Shown here in pieces: positions 1 through 7,211 of a stretch of DNA of 64,000 nt. The DNA is from CAWIJJ01 sp963836425. GTDB taxonomy: Bacteria > Acidobacteriota > Terriglobia > Bryobacterales > Bryobacteraceae. Every line of letters starts with the position of its first letter. Within the stretch, counting starts at the first letter, position 1. Below the pieces are notes generated by a model that did not search any database, had not been told where the DNA came from, and saw nothing but the letters and a program-made list of their open reading frames with translations. Location of the stretch: positions 1-64,000 of the forward strand of contig CAWIJJ010000004.1 of NCBI GenBank assembly GCA_963836425.1, written 5' to 3'. Both the position numbers and the translations under genes were made by a program.

Positions 1-78
1 GATTTCCGTTCACCGGCGGCGCTCCCCTTCCGTGATGCACCGTTTGATACAGTAGAACCTTCCGAAAGGCCCAACACT

Positions 79-1148
79 ATGGCACAAATCAAAGGACCCG
101 CACTTTTTCTCGCGCAGTTCATGGCTGACACGCCGCCTTACAACACCCTGCCGAACATCACCGCCTGGGCGAAGAGCCTCGGCTACAAGGGTGTGCAGAT
201 CCCTTCCTGGGACGGAAGGGTGATCGACATCAAGAAAGCCGCCGAATCGAAGACGTATTGCGACGAACTCAAAGGGCAGACCAACGGTCTGGAGATCACC
301 GAGCTCGCCTCGCACCTTCAAGGCCAGCTCGTGGCCGTCCATCCGGCCTACGACGAGCTGTTCGACGCGTTCGCCGCGCCCGAGGTACAGGGCAATCCGA
401 AAGCCCGCACGGAATGGGCCGTACAGCAGCTGCGCTATGTGATCAAAGCCTCGGCGAACCTGGGGCTCACCGCCTCGCCGTCCTTCACCGGCGCGCTGCT
501 CTGGCCATTCTTCTACCCGTGGCCGCAGCGGCCCGCGGGAATCGTCGAGGACGGGTTCGCCGAGCTCGCCAGACGCTGGGTGCCGATCTTCAACTACGCC
601 GACGAGAACGGCGTGGACATGGCCTTCGAACTGCACCCCGGCGAGGATCTGCACGACGGCGCCACCTTCGAGCAGCTGCTGAAGCCACCGGCAACCACGC
701 ACGGCTCGCCATCAATTACGACCCGTCGCACTTCGTCCTGCAATGCATGGACTACGTCGGGTTCATCGACATCTACGGCCCGCACATCAAGGCCTTTCAC
801 GTGAAGGACGCCGAGTTCCGGCCGTCGCCGAAGGCCGGCGTCTACGGCGGCTACATGCCGTGGAAGGATCGCCCGGGCCGCTTCCGTTCGCTGGGCGACG
901 GCCAGGTGGATTTCAAGCAGGTGTTCACGCGCTTGACCGCCGCCGGGTACAAGTCGTGGGCGGTGGTGGAATGGGAGTGCACCTATAAAGACAGCGTGCA
1001 GGGCGCGGCGGAGAGCGCTCCGTTCGTCGCGCAGCACCTGATCGACGTGCCCACCCGCGCGTTCGACGATTTCGCGGGTGCGGGCAGCGATCCGGCGCGG
1101 AACCGGCGCGTGCTGGGCCTTACCGCCGCGGACAAAGCCGAGGCGTAG
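79..1148 (+). pseudogene. Sugar phosphate isomerase/epimerase (xylose isomerase-like TIM barrel), frameshifted
   Basis: This is an AP-endonuclease-2/xylose-isomerase-type TIM barrel of the sugar isomerase/epimerase group, about 356 residues if repaired. The first 201 residues read in one frame (including FELHPGEDL, a typical metal-site strand). The remainder (NYDPSHFVLQ, HVKDAEF, YGGYMPWKDR, VEWECTYKD) reads in another frame from about position 681. The break is healed by one missing base: LL followed by EATGNHARL. Glu/Asp/His residues typical of the metal site lie on both sides of the break. The start is the ATG following an AAAGG-like site at 64-68. The substrate is unknown; the family acts on ketoses or inositol-like sugars. 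It may be a sequencing error rather than a dead gene, since no further decay is visible. Confidence 0.8.
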
Positions 1149-1152
1149 GCCT

Positions 1153-1890
1153 TCAGGCACCCAGGTCCTTCAGTTTGCGTTTCAACGCCAGGGCGTTTTC
1201 CACCGCGAATGCGCCCTGGTCGTTATCGAAGTACACGTAAATCGCGCGCAAGTCACGCGACCAGGCGCGAATTCTCGCGGCCCATTCCTCCAGCGTTTCA
1301 TCCGGATAACTGCCCTGGTAAGCCCCGCCCGGTCCGTGCAGGCGGACATAAGTGTGATTCGCGGTGAGGGTAAAAGCGGAGCGGAACCCGGCGATCTCGA
1401 AGATGCAGAAAGCAGCGTTACGGCGCCGCAGAATGCGCTGGATTTCCAGAGTGTGCCAGGTGGGGTTGCGGAACTCGAAAGCGTATCGGCGGCGCGGGGG
1501 CAGGGCTGCAAGGAACTCCTCGAGCCGAACCGGATTGGCTTCCCACCACGGCGGCAACTGAAAGACGATGGGACCGAGTTTGCGCCCCAGCAGGCCCGCT
1601 CGCGAGAAGAACTTCTCAATGCCGGGCTGAGGGTCTTTGAGCTTCTTCATGTGAGTGAGAAAGCGGCTGCCTTTGGCGGCGAAGCAGAAGCCCTTCGGCG
1701 TGGAATCGCGCCAGACGGCCACGCCGGTCTCGGGCGGCAGGCGGTAGAAGGTGTTGTTCAGCTCCACCGTATCGAAGAAGCGGGTGTAGTGCTCCAGCAT
1801 CTTCGATGCCGGCAGTTTCTCCGGATAGAACGCGCCGCGCCAGTGCTGGTAATGCCAGCCGGAGGTGCCGATATGCACCGCCGCGCTCAT
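1153..1890 (-). CDS. DUF72 family protein (YecE-like)
   Basis: This 245-residue protein matches the DUF72/YecE family from end to end. It opens with HIGTSGWHYQHWRGAFYP, followed by FDTVELNNTFYRLP and FCFAAKGSRFLTH, then a central FQLPPWW segment, AFEFRNPTW, and a C-terminal YVYFDNDQGAFAVENA. These are the conserved strands of a TIM-barrel fold. The biochemical role of the family is not established. The gene overlaps the pyrF stop by 4 bp (ATGA), so it is the third gene of a selD-pyrF-DUF72 operon. It faces the preceding isomerase gene tail to tail with a 4-bp gap. Identity is confident; function is unknown. Confidence 0.9.
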   Translation of the reverse strand: MSAAVHIGTSGWHYQHWRGAFYPEKLPASKMLEHYTRFFDTVELNNTFYRLPPETGVAVWRDSTPKGFCFAAKGSRFLTHMKKLKDPQPGIEKFFSRAGLLGRKLGPIVFQLPPWWEANPVRLEEFLAALPPRRRYAFEFRNPTWHTLEIQRILRRRNAAFCIFEIAGFRSAFTLTANHTYVRLHGPGGAYQGSYPDETLEEWAARIRAWSRDLRAIYVYFDNDQGAFAVENALALKRKLKDLGA

Positions 1891-2573
1891 CGCGCGGCGA
1901 TCTCTTCGAGGATGCGGGCGGCTTCGGCGGCGGGGTCGGCGGCGCGTGTCACCTGCCGTCCGATGACCAGGTAATCGGCGCCATTGCGAATGGCCTCGGC
2001 GGGCGTGGCCACGCGCTTCTGGTCTCCGGCGGCGGCGCCCGCCGATCGCACGCCGGGCGTGACCAGGACGGCATCGGGTCCGGCGATGGCGCGGACCGCG
2101 GCCACTTCGAGCGGGGAACAGACCAGGCCTTCGACGCCCGCGGCCATGGCCTGCTGCGCGCGGGTTGCCACAAGTTCCGAAGCGGGACAGGTGTAGCCCA
2201 GGCCGGCCAGATCTTCCTTGCCGAAGCTGGTGAGCACGGTGACGGCGAGGATCTGGAGCGGCGATCCGGCCTTGCCTTCGACGGCCGCCCGCATCACGGA
2301 ATCGACGGCGTGCACGGTCAGAAAGCGCGCGCCGGAGCGGGCCACCTGGGCCACGGCGCGGCGGACGGTTTCGGGGATGTCGTAGAACTTGAGGTCGAGA
2401 AAGACCTGCTTGCCGCCATCGAGCAGTTCGCGAACGATCGCCATCCCGGCGGCGGCGTACAGTTCCAGCCCGACCTTGTAAAACTCGACCGAAGAGCCGA
2501 GCGCGCGGACGAGTGCGCGCGCGTCCCCGGCGGACTCGACGTCCAAGGCGACGATCAGTGGGTTGCGGTTCAT
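1887..2573 (-). CDS. pyrF: Orotidine 5'-phosphate decarboxylase
   Basis: This enzyme converts OMP to UMP in the last step of de novo pyrimidine synthesis. The 228-residue length is normal for the bacterial type I enzyme. The N-terminal LIVALDVESAGDA strand carries the first active-site Asp, and FLDLKFYDIPETV holds the catalytic Lys-x-x-Asp set (D-x-K-x-x-D). LTVHAVD, VTVLTSF, LVTPGVRSAGAAAGDQKR (phosphate loop) and GADYLVIGRQVTRAADP complete the barrel. The start codon overlaps the selD stop (ATGA), and its own stop overlaps the DUF72 start, so translational coupling in one operon is likely. It has no evident promoter of its own. Confidence 0.96.
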   Translation of the reverse strand: MNRNPLIVALDVESAGDARALVRALGSSVEFYKVGLELYAAAGMAIVRELLDGGKQVFLDLKFYDIPETVRRAVAQVARSGARFLTVHAVDSVMRAAVEGKAGSPLQILAVTVLTSFGKEDLAGLGYTCPASELVATRAQQAMAAGVEGLVCSPLEVAAVRAIAGPDAVLVTPGVRSAGAAAGDQKRVATPAEAIRNGADYLVIGRQVTRAADPAAEAARILEEIAAR

Positions 2574-3607
2574 AGAAGTCGGATAGGTTTTTCCCCGGCG
2601 GGCAGCACCCGGCCGATGATGCGGGCGCCTTCGAATGAGCGCTCGAGCGCAGCGGCTCCGGCCTCCGGAATCGCGATCAGCAGCCCGCCGGAGGTCTGCG
2701 GATCGTAGAGCAGGTCCTCGAGTTCCAGCGGCAGCGTCCGCGCGGTCTCCACCGCGGACGAGGCGAACTCACGATTGTTCTTGAGGCCGCCCGGGATGGC
2801 GCCGAGCCGCGCGTACTCGAGCGCGCCTTCGAGGAAGCGGATTCGCGATGGATCGATTTCGAGCGTGACGCCGCTCGCCAGCGCCATCTCGCGGGCGTGT
2901 CCGATCAGGCCGAAGCCGGTCACGTCAGTGCAGCCGTGGGCGCCGTGTTCGAGCATGGCTTCGCATGCCGCACGGTTCAGTGTCAGCATGGAGGCGATGG
3001 AGGCATCCACGTGGCCCTGGGCGGCGATGCCGCGCTTGACGGCGGTCGCGATGACGCCGGTGCCAAGCGCCTTGGTGAAAACCAGCGCGTCGCCGGGGCG
3101 CGCGCCGGCATTGGCTTTGACGCGGTCAGGATGAACGGTTCCGGTTACCGCATAGCCGAACTTGATCTCGTCGTCCGCCACGCTGTGGCCGCCGAGCACG
3201 GCGCAACCGGCCTCCCTCATTTTCTCGGCCCCGCCTTTGAGAATGTCCCTGAGGTCGTCGAGTTCCCCTTTGGGAGGCCAGGCGAGGATGGACAGGGACG
3301 AGATGGGACGGCCGCCCATCGCATACACGTCGCTGAGCGAGTTGGCCGCCGCGATGGCTCCGTACGTATAGGGATCGTCCACGATGGGGGTGAAGAAATC
3401 GACCGTCTGCACGAGCGCGAGCTCCGGCGTCAGCTTGTACACGCCGGCATCGTCGGCGGTATCAAACCCGATCAGCACGTTCTCGTCCGCCCAGCGGGGC
3501 ACGGTTGACAAAACCTGGTCCAATAACTTTGGACTAAGCTTGGACGCTCAACCGGCGGCCTTCACGTGGGCGGTCAGTTTGCGCGGTCGCACTTCGGCGT
3601 CGGCCAT
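2570..3607 (-). CDS. selD: Selenide, water dikinase (selenophosphate synthetase), selenocysteine-containing
   Basis: This enzyme makes selenophosphate, the Se donor for selenocysteine and selenouridine, from selenide and ATP. Read from the ATG at 3607 through an in-frame TGA at 3550-3548, it is 345 residues, the usual SelD length. A start after the TGA (TTG at 3523) would give only 317 residues and lose the catalytic site. The 19 codons before the TGA and the codons after it read LTAHVKAAG-U-ASKLSP. This is the family's N-terminal signature, with U20 and K23 in the same x-x spacing as Cys17/Lys20 of the E. coli enzyme. Further family blocks are DTADDAGVY, QTVDFFTPIVDDPY, AANSLSDVYAMGG, LGGHSVADDEIKFG, CTDVTGFGLIGHA and DPQTSGGLL. 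The gene heads an operon with pyrF and DUF72. No selA, selB or selC lies in the window. Confidence 0.95.
3518..3550 (-). promoter_or_regulatory. Sec UGA codon and candidate bacterial SECIS hairpin in selD
   Basis: The UGA occupies 3550-3548. Beginning 13 nt later, GTCCAA (3534-3529) pairs perfectly with TTGGAC (3523-3518) around the 5-nt loop AGTTA, whose second base is G. One A.C mismatch below this stem, CTT/AGG adds three more pairs. The apical loop begins 19 nt after the UGA, and there is a G among its first two bases. Both fit the known bacterial SECIS consensus for SelB binding (short loop, about 16-37 nt from UGA). The pairing is seen in the sequence; the SECIS function is inferred. 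Confidence 0.8.
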
Positions 3608-3613
3608 CAGAAC

Positions 3614-3620
3614 TATAATA
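3614..3620. promoter_or_regulatory. Shared divergent -10 element for selD and the C45 peptidase gene
   Basis: The string CTATAATAG reads TATAAT on the plus strand (3614-3619) and TATTAT on the minus strand (3620-3615). Each hexamer is followed by exactly 7 nt and then the start codon of its gene: ATG at 3627 on plus and ATG at 3607 on minus. Only 19 bp separate the two start codons. Transcription in both directions would start at, or within a base of, the two initiation codons. No convincing -35 hexamer is visible on either side. Confidence 0.7.
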
Positions 3621-3626
3621 GCGGGC

Positions 3627-5021
3627 ATGGTGCGTAGGGCCGTTCTGCCGGTGGTGTTGCTGCTGGGTGTCGCGGTTGCGTTGATCTCGCAACCCGTGGA
3701 TCCGAGACTGAAGAAGGCGGCGCGCGCGGCCGAGCGCGGCGGCTGGATCCCGGTGCACCTGGAGGGCAGCCCTTCGCAGATCGGATTCCAGCACGGTTAC
3801 CTGCTGGCGCGCGAAATCCAGGACAACTTCCGCGTCCTTTCGACGGAGATGATGCACGAAGAGCGGAAGCCGTGGGAGTTCTTCCGCAGGTCTGCGCGCG
3901 AAGTCTTCTGGCCGCGCGTGGAGAAGGAGTATCGCGACGAGCTGGAGGGCATCGCGGAGGGCCTGAAGGCGCACGGCGGCGTGCTGGACCTGTGGGACGT
4001 GGTGGCATTGAACGCATGGCTGGAGATGCCGTACTACATCCGGTGGGCGAGCCGCACGGAGGCGAGTGTGACGCCGGGTCCCGGACCGGGCGAGCATTGC
4101 AGCGCGTTTGTGGCGACGGGGAGCTATACCACCGACGGGCGGGTGGTGATCGGCCACAACAACTGGACCAGCTTCGCTTCCGGCGAGCGCTGGAACATTA
4201 TTTTCGACATCGTGCCGGCGAAAGGGCAGCGGATCCTGATGGACGGCGCGCCGGGGCTGATTCATAGCGGCGACGATTTCGGCATGAACGCGGCCGGCAT
4301 CATCATCACGGAGACGACCATCGGCGGTTTCAGCGGGTTCGATCCGGCGGGTGTGCCGGAATTTGTGCGCGCGCGCAAGGCGATGCAGTACGCCGAGAGC
4401 ATCGACGATTTCGCGCGCATCATGTCGGACGGCAACAACGGCGGGTACGCGAACAACTGGCTGGTGGCGGACCGCAAGAACAATGAGGCGGCCAGCCTGG
4501 AACTGGGGCTCAAGAACGTCACGCTGCAGCGCACGAAGGACGGGTACTTTGTGGGATCGAACTTTCCGGTGAACCCGAAGCTGATCGCCGAGGAGACCGA
4601 CTTCAAGCCGGACGACAAGGCGCGGAGCGAGAACGCGCGCCACGCCCGCTGGCTGGAGCTGATGGAGAAGAACCGCGGAAAGATCGACCTGCGCATGGGG
4701 CAGCAGTTTCTGGCGGACCATTTCGACACCTTTTCGGGCAAAGAGGAGGCGAGCGAGCGCACGCTGTGCGGACACATCGAAGCCTCGCCGCGCGGAGTGG
4801 GCACGTGGCAGCCGCCGTACGCTCCGGCAGGCGCGGTGCAGAACAAGGTGGCGGACGGCGCGGGCGCCGACAGGATGACGCTGACGGCGGCGCTGGGCCA
4901 CGCCTGCGGTACCAGCTTCAACGCCGGGGCGCACCTCAAGAAACACCGCGAGTTCGAGTGGATGGCCGAGATCCTGCGCGACATGCCGGCGCGCGGCTGG
5001 ACGACTTTTTCGGCGCGCTAA
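3627..5021 (+). CDS. C45-type (phospholipase B-like/acyltransferase) NTN hydrolase
   Basis: This 464-residue exported protein has a hydrophobic N-terminus (VLPVVLLLGVAVAL). It resembles the C45 peptidase/phospholipase B-like group of N-terminal nucleophile hydrolases, which cut themselves and then act on amide or acyl bonds. The motif GEHCSAF near residue 158 supplies the candidate nucleophilic Cys. It is followed by the conserved VIGHNNW, GAPGLIHSGDDFGMNAAGIIITET and NNGGYANNWLVADR blocks. The ATG at 3627 is chosen because a perfect TATAAT sits 7 nt upstream and an open frame further upstream lies antisense to the selD 5' end. The stop overlaps the original end of the convergent menG gene. 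The last 77 codons lie in a tandemly repeated segment. The substrate is unknown. Confidence 0.82.
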   Translation: MVRRAVLPVVLLLGVAVALISQPVDPRLKKAARAAERGGWIPVHLEGSPSQIGFQHGYLLAREIQDNFRVLSTEMMHEERKPWEFFRRSAREVFWPRVEKEYRDELEGIAEGLKAHGGVLDLWDVVALNAWLEMPYYIRWASRTEASVTPGPGPGEHCSAFVATGSYTTDGRVVIGHNNWTSFASGERWNIIFDIVPAKGQRILMDGAPGLIHSGDDFGMNAAGIIITETTIGGFSGFDPAGVPEFVRARKAMQYAESIDDFARIMSDGNNGGYANNWLVADRKNNEAASLELGLKNVTLQRTKDGYFVGSNFPVNPKLIAEETDFKPDDKARSENARHARWLELMEKNRGKIDLRMGQQFLADHFDTFSGKEEASERTLCGHIEASPRGVGTWQPPYAPAGAVQNKVADGAGADRMTLTAALGHACGTSFNAGAHLKKHREFEWMAEILRDMPARGWTTFSAR

Positions 5022-5408
5022 ACCGTGCCGAGGTGCAGGGCCACGATGCCGCCGGTCAGGTACTCGTAGCGGACCGCGCTGAAGCCGGCCGCGCGCATCC
5101 GCGCGGAGTGGGCACGTGGCAGCCGCCGTACGCTCCGGCAGGCGCGGTGCAGAAAAGGTGGCGGACGGCGCGGGCGCCGACAGGATGACGCTGACGGCGG
5201 CGCTGGGCCACGCCTGCGGTACCAGCTTCAACGCCGGGGCGCACCTCAAGAAACACCGCGAGTTCGAGTGGATGGCCGAGATCCTGCGCGACATGCCGGC
5301 GCGCGGCTGGACGACTTTTTCGACGCGCTAAACCGTGCCGAGGTGCAGGGCCACGATGCCGCCGGTCAGGTACTCGTAGCGGACCGCGCTGAAGCCGGCC
5401 GCGCGCAT
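4788..5408. repeat. Tandem duplication, 311 bp + 310 bp, over the convergent gene ends
   Basis: Copy 1 is 4788-5098 and copy 2 is 5099-5408; CCGCG occurs at both junctions and again at 5409. The copies differ by one missing base in copy 2 (AACAAGG against AAAAGG) and one G-to-A change near the peptidase stop codon. The unit holds the last ~77 codons of the C45 peptidase gene and the last ~25 codons of menG on the other strand. The functional peptidase 3' end is in copy 1 and the functional menG 3' end is in copy 2. Each gene therefore leaves a dead fragment in the other copy, and 5022-5327 contains no separate gene. Confidence 0.93.
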
Positions 5409-6065
5409 CCGCGAGGCGAGACCGTCCGCCGATGGAAATTTGCGCACCGATTCGGGCAGGTAGGTGTAGGCGTCGCGCGATCCCGAAATTGCGCCACCGA
5501 TCCACGGCAGGATTCTTCGCGAATAGAAGTTGTAGAGCGCCGCAAAGGCGGCGTTGGGCGGCTGCGAGAATTCGAGGATGGCGGCCATGCCCCCGGGCGC
5601 GAGCACGCGGCGCATTTCGCGGAGCCCGTCTTCGTAATTGGCGAGGTTGCGGAAGCCGAAGGCCACGCTGACCAGGTCGAGCGAGGCGTCGCGTAATGGA
5701 AGGCGGAGGGCGTCGGATTCAAACAGTGCGGCGCGTGCGCGGCGGCGCGCGACTTTTTCGCGGGCGGCCACCAGCATGGGGTGGCAGAAATCGGAGCCGA
5801 GCGCCGGACGAGTGGAACGCATGGCCTCGGCTTCGGCCAGGAGCAGGTCGCCGGTGCCGCAACAGATGTCGAGCACGCGCGCATCCGGGCGGTCCAGGAT
5901 AGAGCGGACCCGGCGCACGGTACGGACGCGCCAGAAGCGGTCGATATTGAGCGAGAGCAGATGATTGGCGAGGTCGTAGCGGGGAGCCACGCGCCCGAAC
6001 ATTCCGCGGACCCATTGCGCGGCCTCCTCCTCGGTGCGCGCGCCCTCGGGCGTGGTGCCCTTCAT
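5328..6065 (-). CDS. ubiE/menG: Demethylmenaquinone/ubiquinone biosynthesis C-methyltransferase
   Basis: This SAM-dependent methyltransferase performs the last C-methylation of menaquinone (or ubiquinone) synthesis. The 245-residue length fits the family. It starts with the typical MFGRVAPRYDLANHLLSLN, followed by the SAM-binding VLDICCGTGDLLL. Then comes the family block VSVAFGFRNLANYEDGL with EMRRVLAPGGMAAILEFSQP, and the C-terminal LTGGIVALHLGTV. The start ATG overlaps the aroB stop by 4 bp (ATGA), so the two are co-transcribed. A longer open frame upstream is only read-through over aroB. Its 3' end is in the second copy of the tandem repeat. In a menaquinone-using acidobacterium, MenG is the more likely role. 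Confidence 0.93.
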   Translation of the reverse strand: MKGTTPEGARTEEEAAQWVRGMFGRVAPRYDLANHLLSLNIDRFWRVRTVRRVRSILDRPDARVLDICCGTGDLLLAEAEAMRSTRPALGSDFCHPMLVAAREKVARRRARAALFESDALRLPLRDASLDLVSVAFGFRNLANYEDGLREMRRVLAPGGMAAILEFSQPPNAAFAALYNFYSRRILPWIGGAISGSRDAYTYLPESVRKFPSADGLASRMRAAGFSAVRYEYLTGGIVALHLGTV

Positions 6066-7135
6066 TGCAGCGCGGCCCGCATGGCATCGAGCACCTGGGA
6101 ATCGGAGAAGCCGGAGGCGACGGTCACCTCGCCGATGCGCACGGGCAGCACGAAATTGACTGTGCCCTGGATGGTCTTCTTGTCGTGAACGAGGCGGGCC
6201 AGCAGGCGCTCGGCGGAGATGCCGTCGAGCGGGGGAATGGGGCCGTATTGTTGCAGCACATCCAGGATCTCCACGCTGTCCTCGGCGGAAAGATGACCGG
6301 TTGATTCGCCGAGATAGACAGCGGCGCGCATGCCCCACGCAACCGCCTCGCCGTGCAGCAGGCGCGTGTAGCCGGTCTCGGCTTCGAGGGCGTGGCCGAA
6401 GGTGTGACCGAAATTCAGAATGCGGCGGAGGTCGCCTTCCTTTTCGTCGGCCGAGACCACCTCGCACTTCATGCGCACCGAGTCGGCCACGATGCGGTCC
6501 ACGGCGGCCGGGTCGCGGGCGAGTACTTCGCGGACGTGTTCCGCGAGAAATTGCCAGAGCGCCGGATCGCGAATGATGCCGGCTTTGAGAATCTCGTAGA
6601 GGCCGGAGCGGTATTCGCGTTCGGGGAGCGTGGCGAGCAGCGACGGGTCCACCAGCACGGCCAGGGGCTGGTGGAAACTGCCGAGCAGGTTCTTGCCGTC
6701 CGCCAGGTTGACACCGGTTTTGCCGCCGATCCCCGCGTCCACCTGCGCGAGCAAGGTGGTGGGTATTTGGATGACGGGGACGCCGCGCATGAAGATGGCG
6801 GCCAGGAAGCCGCCCATGTCGTTGACGATGCCGCCGCCGAAAGCGATGACGGTGCTGGAACGGTCGCCGCCGCGGCGCAGCATTTCTTCGGCGGCCTTTT
6901 CGAGCGGCGCGAGCCGTTTCTGGTCCTCGCCGCCGGGCAGGTGCAGGAGTTCAAAAGCGATGCTGCCCAGGCCCGCGGTGAGCGCCGCTCCCTGGTGGCG
7001 CCACACGTCTTCGCTGGTCACGACGAACAGTTTGCCGGAACGCGGAGGAACGAATTCGGCGGCGCGAGAGGCCACACCGCGCTCCACCACGGCGGGATAA
7101 CAGCAACCTGGTGTTTCGACGCGAAAAGTCGGCAT
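6062..7135 (-). CDS. aroB: 3-dehydroquinate synthase
   Basis: This is the second enzyme of the shikimate pathway: DAHP to 3-dehydroquinate, using NAD and a divalent metal. The 357 residues carry the family blocks LPGGEDQK, FGGGIVNDMGGFLAA (NAD loop), PTTLLAQVDAGIGGKTGVN, the metal-site Glu and His residues (Glu in SGLYEILKAGII), and NFGHTFGHALE with HGEAVAWGM. It is the first gene of an aroB-menG pair. A TACAAC hexamer ends 6 nt before the ATG, which suggests a leaderless transcript. The gene is divergent from the GH43 gene across about 75 bp. Confidence 0.96.
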   Translation of the reverse strand: MPTFRVETPGCCYPAVVERGVASRAAEFVPPRSGKLFVVTSEDVWRHQGAALTAGLGSIAFELLHLPGGEDQKRLAPLEKAAEEMLRRGGDRSSTVIAFGGGIVNDMGGFLAAIFMRGVPVIQIPTTLLAQVDAGIGGKTGVNLADGKNLLGSFHQPLAVLVDPSLLATLPEREYRSGLYEILKAGIIRDPALWQFLAEHVREVLARDPAAVDRIVADSVRMKCEVVSADEKEGDLRRILNFGHTFGHALEAETGYTRLLHGEAVAWGMRAAVYLGESTGHLSAEDSVEILDVLQQYGPIPPLDGISAERLLARLVHDKKTIQGTVNFVLPVRIGEVTVASGFSDSQVLDAMRAALQ

Positions 7136-7141
7136 ATGAGA

Positions 7142-7147
7142 GTTGTA
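7142..7147 (-). promoter_or_regulatory. Candidate -10 box for aroB (leaderless)
   Basis: On the minus strand, TACAAC is followed by 6 nt and then the aroB ATG. This spacing would put transcription initiation at the start codon. No clear -35 hexamer is seen. Confidence 0.45.
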
Positions 7148-7199
7148 CCACCGCGAGCCGTTCCGGAGTGCAGCGGCGGCCGGAAAACGAGCGGGGTAC

Positions 7200-7205
7200 T
7201 ACAAT
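7200..7205 (+). promoter_or_regulatory. Candidate -10 box for the GH43 gene (leaderless)
   Basis: TACAAT is followed by 6 nt (GTGGGC) and the GTG taken as the start of the GH43 gene. No ribosome binding site precedes that GTG. The box supports this start over an upstream ATG at 7143, which would put the box inside the gene. Confidence 0.5.
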
Positions 7206-7211
7206 GTGGGC

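Noticed and set aside
3548..3550. TGA in selD as a true stop or a nonsense mutation
   Set aside because: The 19 codons upstream match the SelD N-terminus, the TGA stands exactly at the catalytic Cys/Sec position, and a SECIS-like hairpin follows. A random nonsense mutation would not fit all three.
3384..3626. N-terminal extension of the C45 peptidase by 81 codons
   Set aside because: It lies antisense to the selD 5' end, shows no family resemblance, and would place the TATAAT box inside the gene. The signal-like sequence begins at the ATG at 3627.
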